Source: Arthrobacter alpinus
GTDB taxonomy: Bacteria; Actinomycetota; Actinomycetes; Actinomycetales; Micrococcaceae
Length of the DNA: 64,000 nt
Assembly (NCBI RefSeq): GCF_001445575.1
Contig: NZ_CP013200.1
Span: forward strand, 496,001 to 560,000
Reading direction: 5' to 3'
The notes under the pieces were generated by a model. That model was not told where the DNA came from. It searched no databases and worked only from the letters and a program-made list of their open reading frames with translations. Positions 8,486 to 17,514 of this stretch are shown here, one piece after another. Position 1 is the first letter of the stretch, and each line of letters starts with the position of its first letter. The translations under genes were made by a program, and so were the position numbers.

Positions 8486-8911
8486 ATGGACACCGCCGAT
8501 ATTACTTTCCGCACCCGCAAATGGGTTCGCCCCGAAGACCTGAACGCGAACGGCACCCTTTTCGGCGGCAGCTTGCTGCGTTGGATTGACGAAGAAGCAG
8601 CAATTTACGCCATCGTGCAGCTGGGTAACGGCAAGGCCGTGACCAAGTACATCTCCGAAATTAACTTCGTTTCCTCGGCCGCCTTGGGCGATTTGATCGA
8701 GATGGGACTGACAGCGACCAAGTTTGGCCGCACTTCCTTGACCATGCGTGCCGAGGTTCGCAATATCTTCACTCGCGAATCAATCCTCACGGTTGAAAGC
8801 ATCGTCTTTGTTAACCTGGGCGACGACGGCAAACCAGCACCGCACGGGTACAGCACCATCACCTACGATCGCGATCGCATCCCCAAGACTCAGAAGCAGC
8901 CGGCCAGCTAG
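8486..8911 (+). CDS. Acyl-CoA thioesterase, hotdog fold (YciA/BACH type)
   Basis: The 141-residue protein has the hotdog-thioesterase pattern: RPEDLNANGTLFGGSLLRWIDE around residues 15-37 (Asn and Asp at the catalytic positions of the YciA/acyl-CoA hydrolase group), followed by ISEINFVSSAALGDLIEM. It should hydrolyse acyl-CoA esters in the cytosol; chain-length preference cannot be read. The ATG at 8486 has no clear ribosome-binding site. The 230-nt upstream gap holds the purB hairpin and a candidate -10 TACAAA near 8415. Its stop overlaps the convergent aminotransferase stop by 4 nt. Confidence 0.9.
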   Translation: MDTADITFRTRKWVRPEDLNANGTLFGGSLLRWIDEEAAIYAIVQLGNGKAVTKYISEINFVSSAALGDLIEMGLTATKFGRTSLTMRAEVRNIFTRESILTVESIVFVNLGDDGKPAPHGYSTITYDRDRIPKTQKQPAS

Positions 8912-10134
8912 CCCGCTAGGCGTCCCCCCAGCTGGGATGCCTGGAACCTTTCGATCCGCACCAAAGCCTCGCGAACGGCGTCGTACCCGGCGGCGAAACT
9001 CAACCGAACTGTGGCACTGCCATGCACCGAGTCAAAGTCTCCGCCGGGCACCAGTGCCACGCCCTCCCGCTCCAGCAGCGCCGCGCAATACTCGTTGGAG
9101 TCGGCAAAGGCGGCCAGCGCCGGGCCCAGGTTCGCGTAGAAGTAAAAGGCGCCGTCGGCCGGGGCGGCATCAACCCAGCCAAGGTCAGCCACCTTGGAAA
9201 GAATGTAGTCGCGGGTGCGTGAAAATTCCGCCACAAACGCGTCGGCTTCGGCATAGGACTGCCCACTAAATGCCTCAATGGCCGCCATCTGCGCCGGTGC
9301 CGGCGGGCAGAGTGCCACATTGCCGGCGAGCGCATCAACGCCCGCAATGAGATCATCCGGAACCAGAGCCCAACCCAGCCGCCACCCGGTCATGCCCCAA
9401 TACTTGGAAAAACTGGAAATCACGACGCCGGACGCCTCAAGTTCCCAGGCGCAGACCCCTTGGGGATCGGCGTCACACGGGGCAGGGTAGGTGATGCCGT
9501 GGTAAATCTCATCACTCACCAATCGGACCCCGTTCTCACCGCACCAATGGTTGAGAGCAGCCAACTCTGCGCGTGAAACCATGGTGCCTGTGGGGTTAGC
9601 CGGTGATGCCAACACCAACCCGGCCAGTGGCCCGTGTTCGGCGATGGCTGCGTCGAGCATCTCCGGGGTGGGCTGAAAATGGGAGCTTGATCCGGCGTCG
9701 AGTTCCACCACCTCAATGCCCAGGGCCTTCAGGATGTTCTTGTAAGCGGGGTAGCCGGGACGCGCCAAAGCCACCTTGTCGCCGGGGTTGAACGCGGCAA
9801 GGAAAACCAGCATGAAGGCACCAGAGGAACCGGTGGTCACGGCAACATTCCGGGCCGGCACCTCGATCCCATACCAGCGCTTGTAGTGCCCTGCGATTGC
9901 CTGGCGGAGCTCCGGCAAACCAAGGGACGGCGTGTACGTCAACGGGATTTTTGACGTGTGGATTTGTGCGGCCCGGGCCGAGACCGCAGTCGGGGCTCCG
10001 CCGCTGGGTTCACCGGCACACAGGGAAATGATGTCCCGCCCGGCGGCGCGAAGATCGGCAACTCGTTGCAGAATGTCCATGACGGCAAAGGGCTCCACGG
10101 CCGCCCGGGCCGCTACTGTGAGTGGTTTACGCAT
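8908..10134 (-). CDS. PLP-dependent class I/II aminotransferase
   Basis: The 408-residue enzyme is an AspC/AAT-I-like aminotransferase. Seen are LCAGEPSGGAP near residue 40, TTGSSGAFMLVFLAAFNPGD near residue 95, SPANPTGTMVSRAEL near residue 175, VSDEIYHGITY, and SSFSKYWGMTGWRLGW with the PLP lysine near residue 240, followed by the substrate-binding RLSFA near the C-terminus. I chose ATG 10134 (MRKPLTVAARA) because it has an AGGAG site 5-6 nt upstream and family members start here; the longer open frame to 10350 overlaps the divergent gene. Substrate is not predictable. Confidence 0.92.
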   Translation of the reverse strand: MRKPLTVAARAAVEPFAVMDILQRVADLRAAGRDIISLCAGEPSGGAPTAVSARAAQIHTSKIPLTYTPSLGLPELRQAIAGHYKRWYGIEVPARNVAVTTGSSGAFMLVFLAAFNPGDKVALARPGYPAYKNILKALGIEVVELDAGSSSHFQPTPEMLDAAIAEHGPLAGLVLASPANPTGTMVSRAELAALNHWCGENGVRLVSDEIYHGITYPAPCDADPQGVCAWELEASGVVISSFSKYWGMTGWRLGWALVPDDLIAGVDALAGNVALCPPAPAQMAAIEAFSGQSYAEADAFVAEFSRTRDYILSKVADLGWVDAAPADGAFYFYANLGPALAAFADSNEYCAALLEREGVALVPGGDFDSVHGSATVRLSFAAGYDAVREALVRIERFQASQLGGRLAG

Positions 10135-10260
10135 GGAAGCTCCTGAGCTGTGCCGAGCGCACGGCGACGTGTCCAAGGTGAAGTGTCTGAGGTGCGCAGC
10201 GAAAAAGAGAACAACCTCCAGCTTGTCACACCCCGCACTGCTTACCCCTACGCTTGTTGG

Positions 10261-10920
10261 GTGAGTGAATTTAGCGAACGCGCTGCCGAAGAACTTGTCC
10301 AACCCATTATCTTGCTCGTGGACCGGGAAGAACCCGCTAGCGAGCAGCACGGCATTGCCGCAGCCGCCCTGGCATCAGTTCAGGCGTACCTGCATGATCC
10401 CCAGAACCCCGATTGGCGGATCTGGGCCGCGGGCCACTTCGCCAAGTCCGTGCGCCGGGCCGATGCCAAGATGTTCGCCAAGGTACTCACGGCATTCCCC
10501 GATCATGTGCTCGCCACTGTTGGAGAAGCCAGCGCCGTTGGCCTGCCGCCCATGCCAGCCGCAGCGTTACCCAAGCTGCTGTCCAAGCTTCAGGTTTCCG
10601 GGACCCAGCTGCCACCCGGCGCGCAGCTCCCGCCGCAGCCGTTGACAATCGTCCTCAATGGCTCCCTGGAGATGTCCACCGGTAAGGCCGCCGCCCAGGC
10701 CGCCCATGCACTTTTCGCGTGGGTTCTCGAATCCAAGCCCGCCGCCGTCCAGGGGTGGCTGGACGCGGGCTGCCCCGTTGGCGTGCAGGAACTTGCGGCC
10801 AAGGAGTTCAAAAAGGGCGCCCGCAAGTGCAAGGGTCCTGTGATCCAAGATGCTGGCCGCACCGAGATTGAACCCGGTTCCACCACGGCCTTCGTCACCA
10901 CCGGCACGATCACCCGCTAA
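10261..10920 (+). CDS. Peptidyl-tRNA hydrolase, PTH2 family
   Basis: The 219-residue protein has a helical N-terminal part and a C-terminal PTH2 domain. The typical PTH2 motif GKAAAQAAHALFAW is near residue 142, followed by VQELAAKEFKKGARKCKGPVIQDAGRTEIEPGSTT. PTH2 enzymes release peptides from peptidyl-tRNA; the family is general in archaea and eukaryotes and found as an extra protein in actinobacteria, where its role is less clear. I place the start at GTG 10261 (VSEFSERAAEEL) because it is the first codon clear of the divergent aminotransferase promoter; the ribosome-binding site is weak. It is divergent from the aminotransferase gene. Confidence 0.82.
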   Translation: MSEFSERAAEELVQPIILLVDREEPASEQHGIAAAALASVQAYLHDPQNPDWRIWAAGHFAKSVRRADAKMFAKVLTAFPDHVLATVGEASAVGLPPMPAAALPKLLSKLQVSGTQLPPGAQLPPQPLTIVLNGSLEMSTGKAAAQAAHALFAWVLESKPAAVQGWLDAGCPVGVQELAAKEFKKGARKCKGPVIQDAGRTEIEPGSTTAFVTTGTITR

Positions 10921-11015
10921 CCCGCTAACCCGCCAGGGTGGATTCCTTCCTGCAGAATCCGCCCTAGCCCGCCAACTTGCCTGCGGCGCAACGGAAGCTA
11001 GCCACCGCTTAACGC

Positions 11016-11055
11016 AAAGGACGACGCCGGAAGCTAAGTTCCGGCGTCGTCCTTT
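11016..11055. terminator. Bidirectional terminator between the PTH2 gene and rlmN
   Basis: A perfect 17-bp stem (11016-11032 with 11039-11055) encloses the 6-nt loop GCTAAG. One side begins with AAA and the other ends with TTT, so it can act in both directions between these convergent genes. A weaker hairpin built on GGATTC/GAATCC lies just before it near 10936-10964. Confidence 0.85.
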
Positions 11056-11098
11056 AATGAGTGCCGCTTCAGTTAAGCGCGCCCAAGCAGGCCAAACG

Positions 11099-12364
11099 TT
11101 ACTCGGCAGCGGCGAGCTGGCCGCACGCTCCGTCGATTTCCTTGCCGCGGGTGTCACGCAACGTGGTGGGTACGCCATTTTCGATCAGCGTGTCAATGAA
11201 TTCCTGCATCACGGCAGGCTCCGAGGACGTCCAGATGGAGCCCGGGGTGGGGTTCAGCGGAATCGGGTTCACGTGGACCCAACCCCGGCCGCGCTGATTG
11301 AGCTTCTTCGCCAGGAGCTCGGCACGCCACGGGTGATCGTTCATGTCCTTGATCAACGCGTACTCGATGGAGACGCGGCGGCCCGTGACCTTGTAGTAGT
11401 TGTACGCGGCATCCAGAACCTCATCCACCTTCCACTTGTCGTTGACGGGGATGAGTTCGTCGCGGAGTTCATCATCCGGCGCGTGCAGGGAAAGCGCGAA
11501 CGTGATGGCCAGGCCCTCTTGCGACAACTTGTTGATCGCCGGAGCCAAGCCAACGGTGGAGACGGTGATGCCGCGGGCGGACATGCCCAGGCCCTCGGGA
11601 CCGTCAGCCACCATGCGGTGCACGGCGTTCATGACGCGCTTGTAGTTGGCCAGCGGCTCGCCCATGCCCATGAAGACAATGTTGGTGACACGGTCGGCGT
11701 CGTGTCCGCCATCGCGGCGCAGGTGGCCCAAGCCGCCCTCGGCGATGACCCGGTTGGCCTGGACAATCTGATCCAGGATCTCCGCGGTGGACATGTTGCG
11801 GGTCAGTCCGGCCTGGCCGGTGGCGCAGAACGGGCAGTTCATGCCGCAACCGCACTGGCTGGACACGCACAGGGTCACGCGGCCCGTGTAACGCATGAGG
11901 ACGGACTCCACGAGGGAACCGTCGAACAGGCGCCACAGGAACTTCACGGTGTCGCCGTTGTCCGTGGTGAGGCGCTTGACCTCGGTCAGGAGCTTGGGGA
12001 ACATGGTGTCCACAATCTCGGCGCGACGGTCCTTGGGGAGGTCGCTCATGCGCTCGGGATCGGTGGTGTAGTGCTGGAAGTAGTGCACGGAGAGCTGCTT
12101 GGCACGGAATGCCGGCAGGCCCATCTCCTTGAACTTTTCCTCGCGCTCGGCCAGCGTCATGTCTGCCAGGTGCACCGGCGGCTGCGAAACGCGCGGCGAT
12201 TTAAACTGCAGCAGCGGGCGGCCTTCAGGGTTCTTGGCCTGATCCCAGCCCTCGGTGGCAGGCATAACCTGCGCCGGGCGGGCCGGACGGCGCTTCGGTG
12301 CGGTCGCGGAAGAGGCGACTGCGGGGCTGGGAATGTTTTTGGGGGAAGTCATCCTTTCCATCAT
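11099..12364 (-). CDS. rlmN: 23S rRNA (adenine2503-C2)-methyltransferase, radical SAM
   Basis: The 421-residue protein is RlmN. The radical-SAM cluster motif is C-GMN-C-PF-C near residue 170 (CGMNCPFCATG), followed by NIVFMGMGEPLANY, GITVSTVGLAPAI, FALSLHAPDDELR and the conserved C-terminal Cys in DTRGKEIDGACGQL that forms the methyl-enzyme intermediate. It methylates A2503 of 23S rRNA and also A37 of some tRNAs. The first 45 residues are a low-complexity Pro/Ala extension. Three in-frame ATGs are close together (12364, 12361, 12352); the choice is uncertain. Its 23S target genes are at the right end of this same window. Confidence 0.95.
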   Translation of the reverse strand: MMERMTSPKNIPSPAVASSATAPKRRPARPAQVMPATEGWDQAKNPEGRPLLQFKSPRVSQPPVHLADMTLAEREEKFKEMGLPAFRAKQLSVHYFQHYTTDPERMSDLPKDRRAEIVDTMFPKLLTEVKRLTTDNGDTVKFLWRLFDGSLVESVLMRYTGRVTLCVSSQCGCGMNCPFCATGQAGLTRNMSTAEILDQIVQANRVIAEGGLGHLRRDGGHDADRVTNIVFMGMGEPLANYKRVMNAVHRMVADGPEGLGMSARGITVSTVGLAPAINKLSQEGLAITFALSLHAPDDELRDELIPVNDKWKVDEVLDAAYNYYKVTGRRVSIEYALIKDMNDHPWRAELLAKKLNQRGRGWVHVNPIPLNPTPGSIWTSSEPAVMQEFIDTLIENGVPTTLRDTRGKEIDGACGQLAAAE

Positions 12365-12566
12365 CCCCTACTTACCCCAGCCTGTCCCGTCTTCACCGCC
12401 AAGATCACATTTTGGCTTTTCTGGGTGCGGATTTTTTTAGGACAGGAACGACGGCGGCTCGTCCCTGCGCCAGAGCCCACATCTCCCGCTGTGGTGGCGC
12501 ATGAGGCTCTGCAATATCCACCCTTGGTGGCGCGTGCGGGCGGTTGGGGTCACATAGGCTGAAAAC

Positions 12567-13583
12567 ATGTTCTCCTTGATTCTTGCCGCGGTCCTGGCCT
12601 GCAGCTATGTCTATCTACGCCGCAAGGACCCGCGCATGTTGCGCAACGGGCTGGTCCTGGTGGCGGCCTGCTGGTTTGCCGTGACAGGGGTGTCCCAAGT
12701 GCTGGCCCAATGGTTCCCGTGGACACAGTGGATCACGCTCGGGATAGTGGCCCTGACACCTCTTGCAGTGGTTGTCCTGGCCGGTTTCTTGATCAGTAAC
12801 GGTGTGCGCATGATGCGCCGAGAGGGCCGCAGCCTAGGGAACTTGCTGTCCTTGATTGCCGGTCTTGCCTTGTTGGGCCTGCCGCTTGTTGCCGCCCTGC
12901 TGGTGCTCACGCTCAATCCGGTGGCCATTGGGCTGGCCGCATTGCTGTTCTTCATATGTAGCTACTTTGGCGTGGTCTTTGTGGTTTTCCTGGCCTACGC
13001 GGTGGCGTACGGGCGCATGAAACACACCATCACTCCGGCAGCCGTGGTCATCTTGGGCTCGCAAATCATCAACGGAAAAGTGCCGCCACTGCTGCGCTCT
13101 CGCCTCGACAAGGGGCTGGAAGTATACCGAGGGGTCAGCGCCCAGGAAGAGCTGGCTCCGCTACTCATTCCGTCCGGCGGGCAGGGAGCGGATGAATCCA
13201 GACCTGAGGGTGCAGCCATGGCGGACTACCTGGTCGCCGCCGGGGCGCCCTCCCAACACGTGATTGCCGAGGAAAAGGCCAAGACCACTGCTGAGAATCT
13301 ACAGTTTTCAGCCGCCGTTGCGCAGGGTCAAGGTCGGGGTGGCGCCATGGTGATTGTCACCAACAATTACCACGTGCTCCGCGCCGCCTTGCTGTCCCGC
13401 AAACTCGGGCTCGACGCCCAAGTGGTGGGCTCCCCCACGGCCCGATACTTTCTCCCGAGCGCGTTCCTGCGCGAATATGCGGCCATCTTGACCGAACATA
13501 AGGTGCTTCACGCGCTTCTGTGCCTGCCGTTCGTGGCGCTGACGGTGTTCCTGACCACGGCGCTGGTGTTGGCCAGCAGCTAG
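12567..13583 (+). CDS. YdcF-family membrane protein (DUF218)
   Basis: The 338-residue protein has about five N-terminal hydrophobic segments (residues 1-15, 28-48, 53-75, 88-112, 118-145), a DUF218/YdcF domain, and a final C-terminal membrane helix (LLCLPFVALTVFLTTALVLA). Domain marks are VVILGSQIINGKVPPLLRSRL near residue 160, PSGGQGADE...EGAAMADYL near 215, EEKAKTTAENL, and VIVTNNYHVLRA near 265. The family is linked to envelope polysaccharide metabolism (SanA/ElyC-like), but the reaction is unknown. The stop TAG is followed in frame by a 15-bp repeat block (13605-13679), discussed separately. Confidence 0.85.
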   Translation: MFSLILAAVLACSYVYLRRKDPRMLRNGLVLVAACWFAVTGVSQVLAQWFPWTQWITLGIVALTPLAVVVLAGFLISNGVRMMRREGRSLGNLLSLIAGLALLGLPLVAALLVLTLNPVAIGLAALLFFICSYFGVVFVVFLAYAVAYGRMKHTITPAAVVILGSQIINGKVPPLLRSRLDKGLEVYRGVSAQEELAPLLIPSGGQGADESRPEGAAMADYLVAAGAPSQHVIAEEKAKTTAENLQFSAAVAQGQGRGGAMVIVTNNYHVLRAALLSRKLGLDAQVVGSPTARYFLPSAFLREYAAILTEHKVLHALLCLPFVALTVFLTTALVLASS

Positions 13584-13604
13584 CAGCGAGCAGGAGCATT
13601 CGGA

Positions 13605-13679
13605 CAGTCCGCAAACGCACAGACAACAAATGCACAGTCCGCAACCCATCAGAGCGCAAACACTCAGTCCACAAATTCC
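13605..13679 (+). repeat. Five degenerate 15-bp tandem repeats just after the YdcF gene
   Basis: Five units of 15 bp start at 13605, 13620, 13635, 13650 and 13665, consensus CAGTCCGCAAACGCA. Read in the YdcF frame beyond its TAG they encode QSANA, QTTNA, QSATH, QSANT and QSTNS. The codon-sized period suggests a present or former coding repeat. The last unit overlaps the 3' end of the small minus-strand gene. Confidence 0.7.
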
Positions 13680-13855
13680 GACTGGGTCACGATGAATTCC
13701 CACTCGCGATCGCTCAACGTTCCATTCGTCATGGTGCCACCGGCCGTTTCCACGGCCGCCACCACATGACTGGGCACCTGACCGGCGCCCGTGTTTTCCC
13801 GCAGCCATTGTTTGGCCGGCAGCTCGATCTCAAGCCACCACAGATGAATTTCCAT
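13664..13855 (-). CDS. Small conserved-looking hypothetical protein (63 aa)
   Basis: The product begins MEIHLWWLEIELPAKQWLRE and ends NGTLSDREWEFIVTQSEFVD. It is soluble and acidic, with two Trp-rich parts. I do not recognise the family. The ATG at 13855 has an AAGGGGG ribosome-binding site 8 nt upstream, which is the main support for it being a real gene; an in-frame GTG at 13864 is less well placed. It is convergent with YdcF. Confidence 0.55.
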   Translation of the reverse strand: MEIHLWWLEIELPAKQWLRENTGAGQVPSHVVAAVETAGGTMTNGTLSDREWEFIVTQSEFVD

Positions 13856-14084
13856 TCTGGCCACCCCCTTGGATGTTCTTCAACGTTATGCCTGTCGCAG
13901 CGCCTCTTCAATGGTTAAAATCACGCAAAACTGTTGCATTTATCAATTACGGCCAGTACCGCTGAGCTGCAGCGCTTTGTGTCAGTGGCCTACCTCGCCA
14001 GCCTCACCGTTGTGTCCACGGGGTTTCGCCGTACTTCGGCGTAGGGACAGCGCGACGCAAGTTCCGGCGTCGTGCGTGAATTTC
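13856..14084. other. Gene-free gap with small hairpins
   Basis: This 229-nt gap contains no credible open frame. Small inverted repeats occur near its right end: CGCCG with CGGCG around 14028-14042, and CGACGC with GCGTCG around 14052-14073. They lie just past the stop of the DUF1304 gene and could terminate the poxB-DUF1304 transcript on the minus strand. Confidence 0.4.
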
Positions 14085-14468
14085 TTAGAGCAGCCACACC
14101 AGGGTAAGCACGACGGCGATGAGCGGGAAGGTGAGCTGCACCAGCGCCGCTTTGGCCTTCTTGGGGGACGAAATGAGCAATACCAGCCCGGCCAGAAGCA
14201 TCGACCCGCAGCCAGCCAGCACCAAGGCGGCGCCGACACCGTGGTGCCCTGTGGCGGCGGCAACGATCCCTACCGCGGCTACCACCGCTAGGAATAAGTT
14301 GTAAAAGCCCTGATTGAAGGCCAGCTCCTTCGTGGCGAGGGCCTCACCTTCGCTGGTTCCGAAGGTTTTGCGGGTCGAGGGGGCCGTCCACCGTAAGGAT
14401 TCCAGCACAAAGATGTAGACGTGGACCAGTGCGGCCAGTCCAGCGAAAATCAGGGCGACAATCAGCAT
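14085..14468 (-). CDS. DUF1304 family membrane protein
   Basis: The 127-residue protein has four membrane segments (about residues 3-22, 50-72, 78-98, 110-127). The pattern LVHVYIFVLESLRWTAPSTRKTFG and ELAFNQGFYNLFLA is characteristic of DUF1304, a family of small bacterial membrane proteins of unknown function. Its start lies 39 nt beyond the poxB stop on the same strand, so it is probably cotranscribed with poxB. Confidence 0.85.
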   Translation of the reverse strand: MLIVALIFAGLAALVHVYIFVLESLRWTAPSTRKTFGTSEGEALATKELAFNQGFYNLFLAVVAAVGIVAAATGHHGVGAALVLAGCGSMLLAGLVLLISSPKKAKAALVQLTFPLIAVVLTLVWLL

Positions 14469-14507
14469 GGGAATCCTCGTACTCGTGGTGGAAGTTAGGG
14501 GTGGAAG

Positions 14508-16256
14508 CTAGCCGCGCGGAATGTTGCGCAGATTCGATCGCGCCATACTGACGGCCTCCCCGGCACCCCTATTCAACACCACTTTGGACATGGCCGTGGC
14601 AAAGCCCAGGATCTGCCCGCCCTTGATCTTCGGCGGGATAGACAGCGCGTTGGGGTCCGTGATGAGTTCCACCAGCGATGGTCCATCATGGGCAAAAGCG
14701 GCACGGTAGGCATCAGCGATCCCGGCAGGATCACTGACTCGCACAGCATGGAATCCCATCGCCGCGGCAATGGCTGCATAGTTGGTATCCGGGACGTCAA
14801 CACCAAAGTCGGCCAGACCGTCCACTAGCATTTCCAACTTGACCATGCCCAATGTGGAGTTGTTGAACACCACAACGTTGACGGGCAGATTGTGAGCCGC
14901 TGCAGTAATCAATTCACCCAGCAACATCGATAGCCCGCCGTCGCCGGAGACCGAGATGACCTGCCGGTCCGGATAAGCTGCCTGGACACCGATGGCCTGG
15001 GGAAGGGCGTTCGCCATGGAGCCGTGCAAATATGAGCCGATGAGCCTTCGGGTACCCAAGGGGTTGATGTAACGGGCCGTCCAGACGTTGCACATGCCGG
15101 TGTCGGCCGTGAAAATTGCGTCGTCGGCGGCAATCTCATCCAGCAGGGACGCCGCGTATTCCGGGTGAATTGGCACCAATTTGTCGGCCTTGCGGGTGTA
15201 GGCACCCACAGCCTTGTTCATGAGCCGGTCATGCTTTTTCAAGATCGCGTCCAGGAACTTGGAGTTCTCTTTGGCCGCAATCAGGGGCATGAGGGCGTGG
15301 AGGGTAGGCAAGACGTCGCCGTGGACTGCGATATCCACGTCGGTACGCCGCCCCAAATGTTCCGGAGCCCGGTCCACCTGGGCGGTGCGGGTGTCAGGTA
15401 GGAACTGGTCATAGGGGAAATCTGTTCCAAGCATGATCAGTAGATCCGCATCCGCGATACCCTCGGCCGCGGCACCATAGCCCAGCAGTCCTGTCATGCC
15501 GATGTCGTACGGGTTCTCGTACTGGATGAAGTCCTTGCCACGCAGGCTGTGACCAATGGGTGCATTAATTTTCGCGGCCAGCGCCACCACCTCATCATGG
15601 GCGCCCTGTACACCGGCTCCGGCAAAAATGGCCACCTTGTTGGCTCCATTGATCGCGTCTGCCAGTTCTTGGACGCTGTCTGCGGCCGGGACCAGGGTGG
15701 CCGGACGCACCGGCCGCGACAAGGGAGACGGCGCCGTGGCTGGCAGGCTGGCAATGTCGCCGGGCAGCGTCACCACGGCCACCCCGCGCAATCCGAGCGC
15801 ATGTTGCATGGCGTTGTGAAGCACTCTCGGCGCCTGGTCCGAGGTGCTGATCATTTCGGAGTACACCGAACACTCGCCAAAGAGTCGGTCCGGGTGGGTT
15901 TCCTGGAAGAAGCCGCTGCCGATTTGCACGCTGGGCAGGTGCGAGGCGATGGCTAAAACGGGTGCGCCTGTGCGGTTGGCGTCGTAGAGCCCGTTCATAA
16001 GGTGCAGGTTGCCTGGCCCGCAGGATCCGGCACAGACGGCCAGTTCCCCCGTCAGCTGCGCCTCGGCGCCGGCGGCAAAGGCTGCTGCCTCTTCATGGCG
16101 GACATGAATCCAGTCGATTCCGCCGTTTTTTGACCCACCGGTTTTCCGTACCGCGTCCACCAGCGGATTCAGGCTGTCGCCCACAATCCCGTAGATGCGC
16201 CGTACTCCGGCGGACTGCAATTGTTCAATGAGCTGAGTGGCAAGTTCCTTGGCCAT
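14508..16256 (-). CDS. poxB: Pyruvate dehydrogenase (quinone) / pyruvate oxidase
   Basis: The 582-residue thiamine-diphosphate enzyme matches PoxB/Pqo. Marks in order: YGIVGDSLNPLVDAV near residue 22, HVRHEEAAAFAAGAEAQLTG with the catalytic Glu near residue 52, GSCGPGNLHLMNGLYDANR, and the cofactor motif SGDGGLSMLLGE...VVFNNSTLGMV near residue 437. It oxidatively decarboxylates pyruvate to acetate and CO2, passing electrons through FAD to membrane quinone. I chose ATG 16256 because of an AGGAGGG site 4 nt upstream and the standard MAKELATQLIEQL start. It lies 100 nt downstream of mtlD with a hairpin between, so it is at most partly coupled to mannitol use. Confidence 0.93.
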   Translation of the reverse strand: MAKELATQLIEQLQSAGVRRIYGIVGDSLNPLVDAVRKTGGSKNGGIDWIHVRHEEAAAFAAGAEAQLTGELAVCAGSCGPGNLHLMNGLYDANRTGAPVLAIASHLPSVQIGSGFFQETHPDRLFGECSVYSEMISTSDQAPRVLHNAMQHALGLRGVAVVTLPGDIASLPATAPSPLSRPVRPATLVPAADSVQELADAINGANKVAIFAGAGVQGAHDEVVALAAKINAPIGHSLRGKDFIQYENPYDIGMTGLLGYGAAAEGIADADLLIMLGTDFPYDQFLPDTRTAQVDRAPEHLGRRTDVDIAVHGDVLPTLHALMPLIAAKENSKFLDAILKKHDRLMNKAVGAYTRKADKLVPIHPEYAASLLDEIAADDAIFTADTGMCNVWTARYINPLGTRRLIGSYLHGSMANALPQAIGVQAAYPDRQVISVSGDGGLSMLLGELITAAAHNLPVNVVVFNNSTLGMVKLEMLVDGLADFGVDVPDTNYAAIAAAMGFHAVRVSDPAGIADAYRAAFAHDGPSLVELITDPNALSIPPKIKGGQILGFATAMSKVVLNRGAGEAVSMARSNLRNIPRG

Positions 16257-16296
16257 GAGACCCTCCTGCTGCAAATTGGCTCTACATCGGTTACTG

Positions 16297-16342
16297 GCCA
16301 CAGTAGCCCCCTGCGCTGGGCCGCGCTGAGGGCTACTGTGGC
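16297..16342 (-). terminator. Hairpin between mtlD and poxB
   Basis: GCCACAGTAGCCC (16297-16309) is the exact reverse complement of GGGCTACTGTGGC (16330-16342). The 13-bp stem starts 15 nt after the mtlD stop on the minus strand. There is no T tract, so it may be a partial terminator or an mRNA-stabilising stem rather than a full stop. Confidence 0.55.
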
Positions 16343-16356
16343 TAGTCGAGCGCAGA

Positions 16357-17514
16357 CTAGTTGCTGGCCGGCTCCGACTTCTTGGCCGCAATCAAGGCGC
16401 TAACCGCGGAAAATAGCGGATGTTCCGCGGCAAGCCCGGTAATCCGTGCCGTGGCATCCTCCGCCGTGTTGGTAGCGATGATCTCCGCCAGCTCCACCGC
16501 TTCGGCATCCGCCGCATCATCAAAGTGCAACGCAGCGCCGATGGCCGCCAACAACGCCACCGGAGTGACACCATTTTCAGCCAGTTCGGCAGCGGGCCCA
16601 ATAAACCTCTCGTGCCGGCTGAGCTTGCGCATTGGCGCACGCCCCACACGATTGACGGTGTCAGGCAGGAATTCATTGGAGAACCGGAGCAGAATCTTTT
16701 GGACATAGGCTTCCTGATCCGCCGGCGCAAATTCGTGCTTGCGCACCAGCAGCGCCTTTGTTTCCTCCAGCACGGCCCTAACTTGAGCCTGAACGCCGGG
16801 ATCAGCCATGGCGTCGGAGATCTTTTCGATCCCTGCCGCGTAGCCAAAGTAGGCCGTGGATGCGTGACCCGTGTTCACTGTGAACAGCTTGCGTTCAATG
16901 TAGGGGGCCAGATCATCGACAAAGGTGGCTCCGTCAATGACAGGTTCGTTGCCCCTGAAGGGGGTTCTGTCGATGACCCATTCAAAGAACGTCTCCACTG
17001 TGACATCCAGACCCTGTCCGGGCGCCTGGTTCGGGACGATCCGATCCACAGCCGTGTTGGCAAACACGGCAGCGGAGTTCACGGTGTCCTCATCCACGCT
17101 GTCGTCCGAGCGGACGGCCGCTTCGAGGATGTCAGTGGCGTTGATGGCGTTTTCGCAGGCCATGACCTGCAACGGGGCCAAGGCAGCGTCCCTCGCGGCG
17201 ATGCCGCGAGCAATGAGCGGCGCCACGAACTTGAGGATGTTCGGCCCCACCGCGGTGGTGAGAATGTCCGCCGTCGCAATTTCCGCAACCACGGCGTCCG
17301 CCGAAGCGGCGGAGTTCAACGCCCGAAAATTGTTGACGGTACGCACGGTGGCGTTCTCGCCCACCTCGTGGACGTCATAGCTCTCTGCCGCGGCAAGCTC
17401 GTTGATGAGCGCCTCGGCGACGTCAGCAAAGACAATCTCATACCCGGCATTGTGCAGGAGCAAGCCCACAAATCCTCGGCCGATGTTGCCGGCCCCAAAA
17501 TGAACTGCCTTCAT
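16357..17514 (-). CDS. mtlD: Mannitol-1-phosphate 5-dehydrogenase
   Basis: The 385-residue protein has the N-terminal NAD-binding start [20 protein letters not shown] and the polyol dehydrogenase C-terminal domain ([24 protein letters not shown] pattern near residue 210; [21 protein letters not shown] pattern near 280). It oxidises mannitol 1-phosphate, the product of the mannitol PTS, to fructose 6-phosphate. Its ATG overlaps the mtlA TAA by one base (TAATG), so the two are translationally coupled. Confidence 0.96.
   Translation of the reverse strand: MKAVHFGAGNIGRGFVGLLLHNAGYEIVFADVAEALINELAAAESYDVHEVGENATVRTVNNFRALNSAASADAVVAEIATADILTTAVGPNILKFVAPLIARGIAARDAALAPLQVMACENAINATDILEAAVRSDDSVDEDTVNSAAVFANTAVDRIVPNQAPGQGLDVTVETFFEWVIDRTPFRGNEPVIDGATFVDDLAPYIERKLFTVNTGHASTAYFGYAAGIEKISDAMADPGVQAQVRAVLEETKALLVRKHEFAPADQEAYVQKILLRFSNEFLPDTVNRVGRAPMRKLSRHERFIGPAAELAENGVTPVALLAAIGAALHFDDAADAEAVELAEIIATNTAEDATARITGLAAEHPLFSAVSALIAAKKSEPASN

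Noticed and set aside
10850..12562. 570-aa open frame on the plus strand
   Set aside because: It runs antisense through rlmN and the terminator at 11016-11055; its translation is His/Gly/Val-rich with no family pattern.
13605..13679. CRISPR-like array
   Set aside because: The units are 15 bp without spacers and are degenerate at codon level; no cas genes are present.
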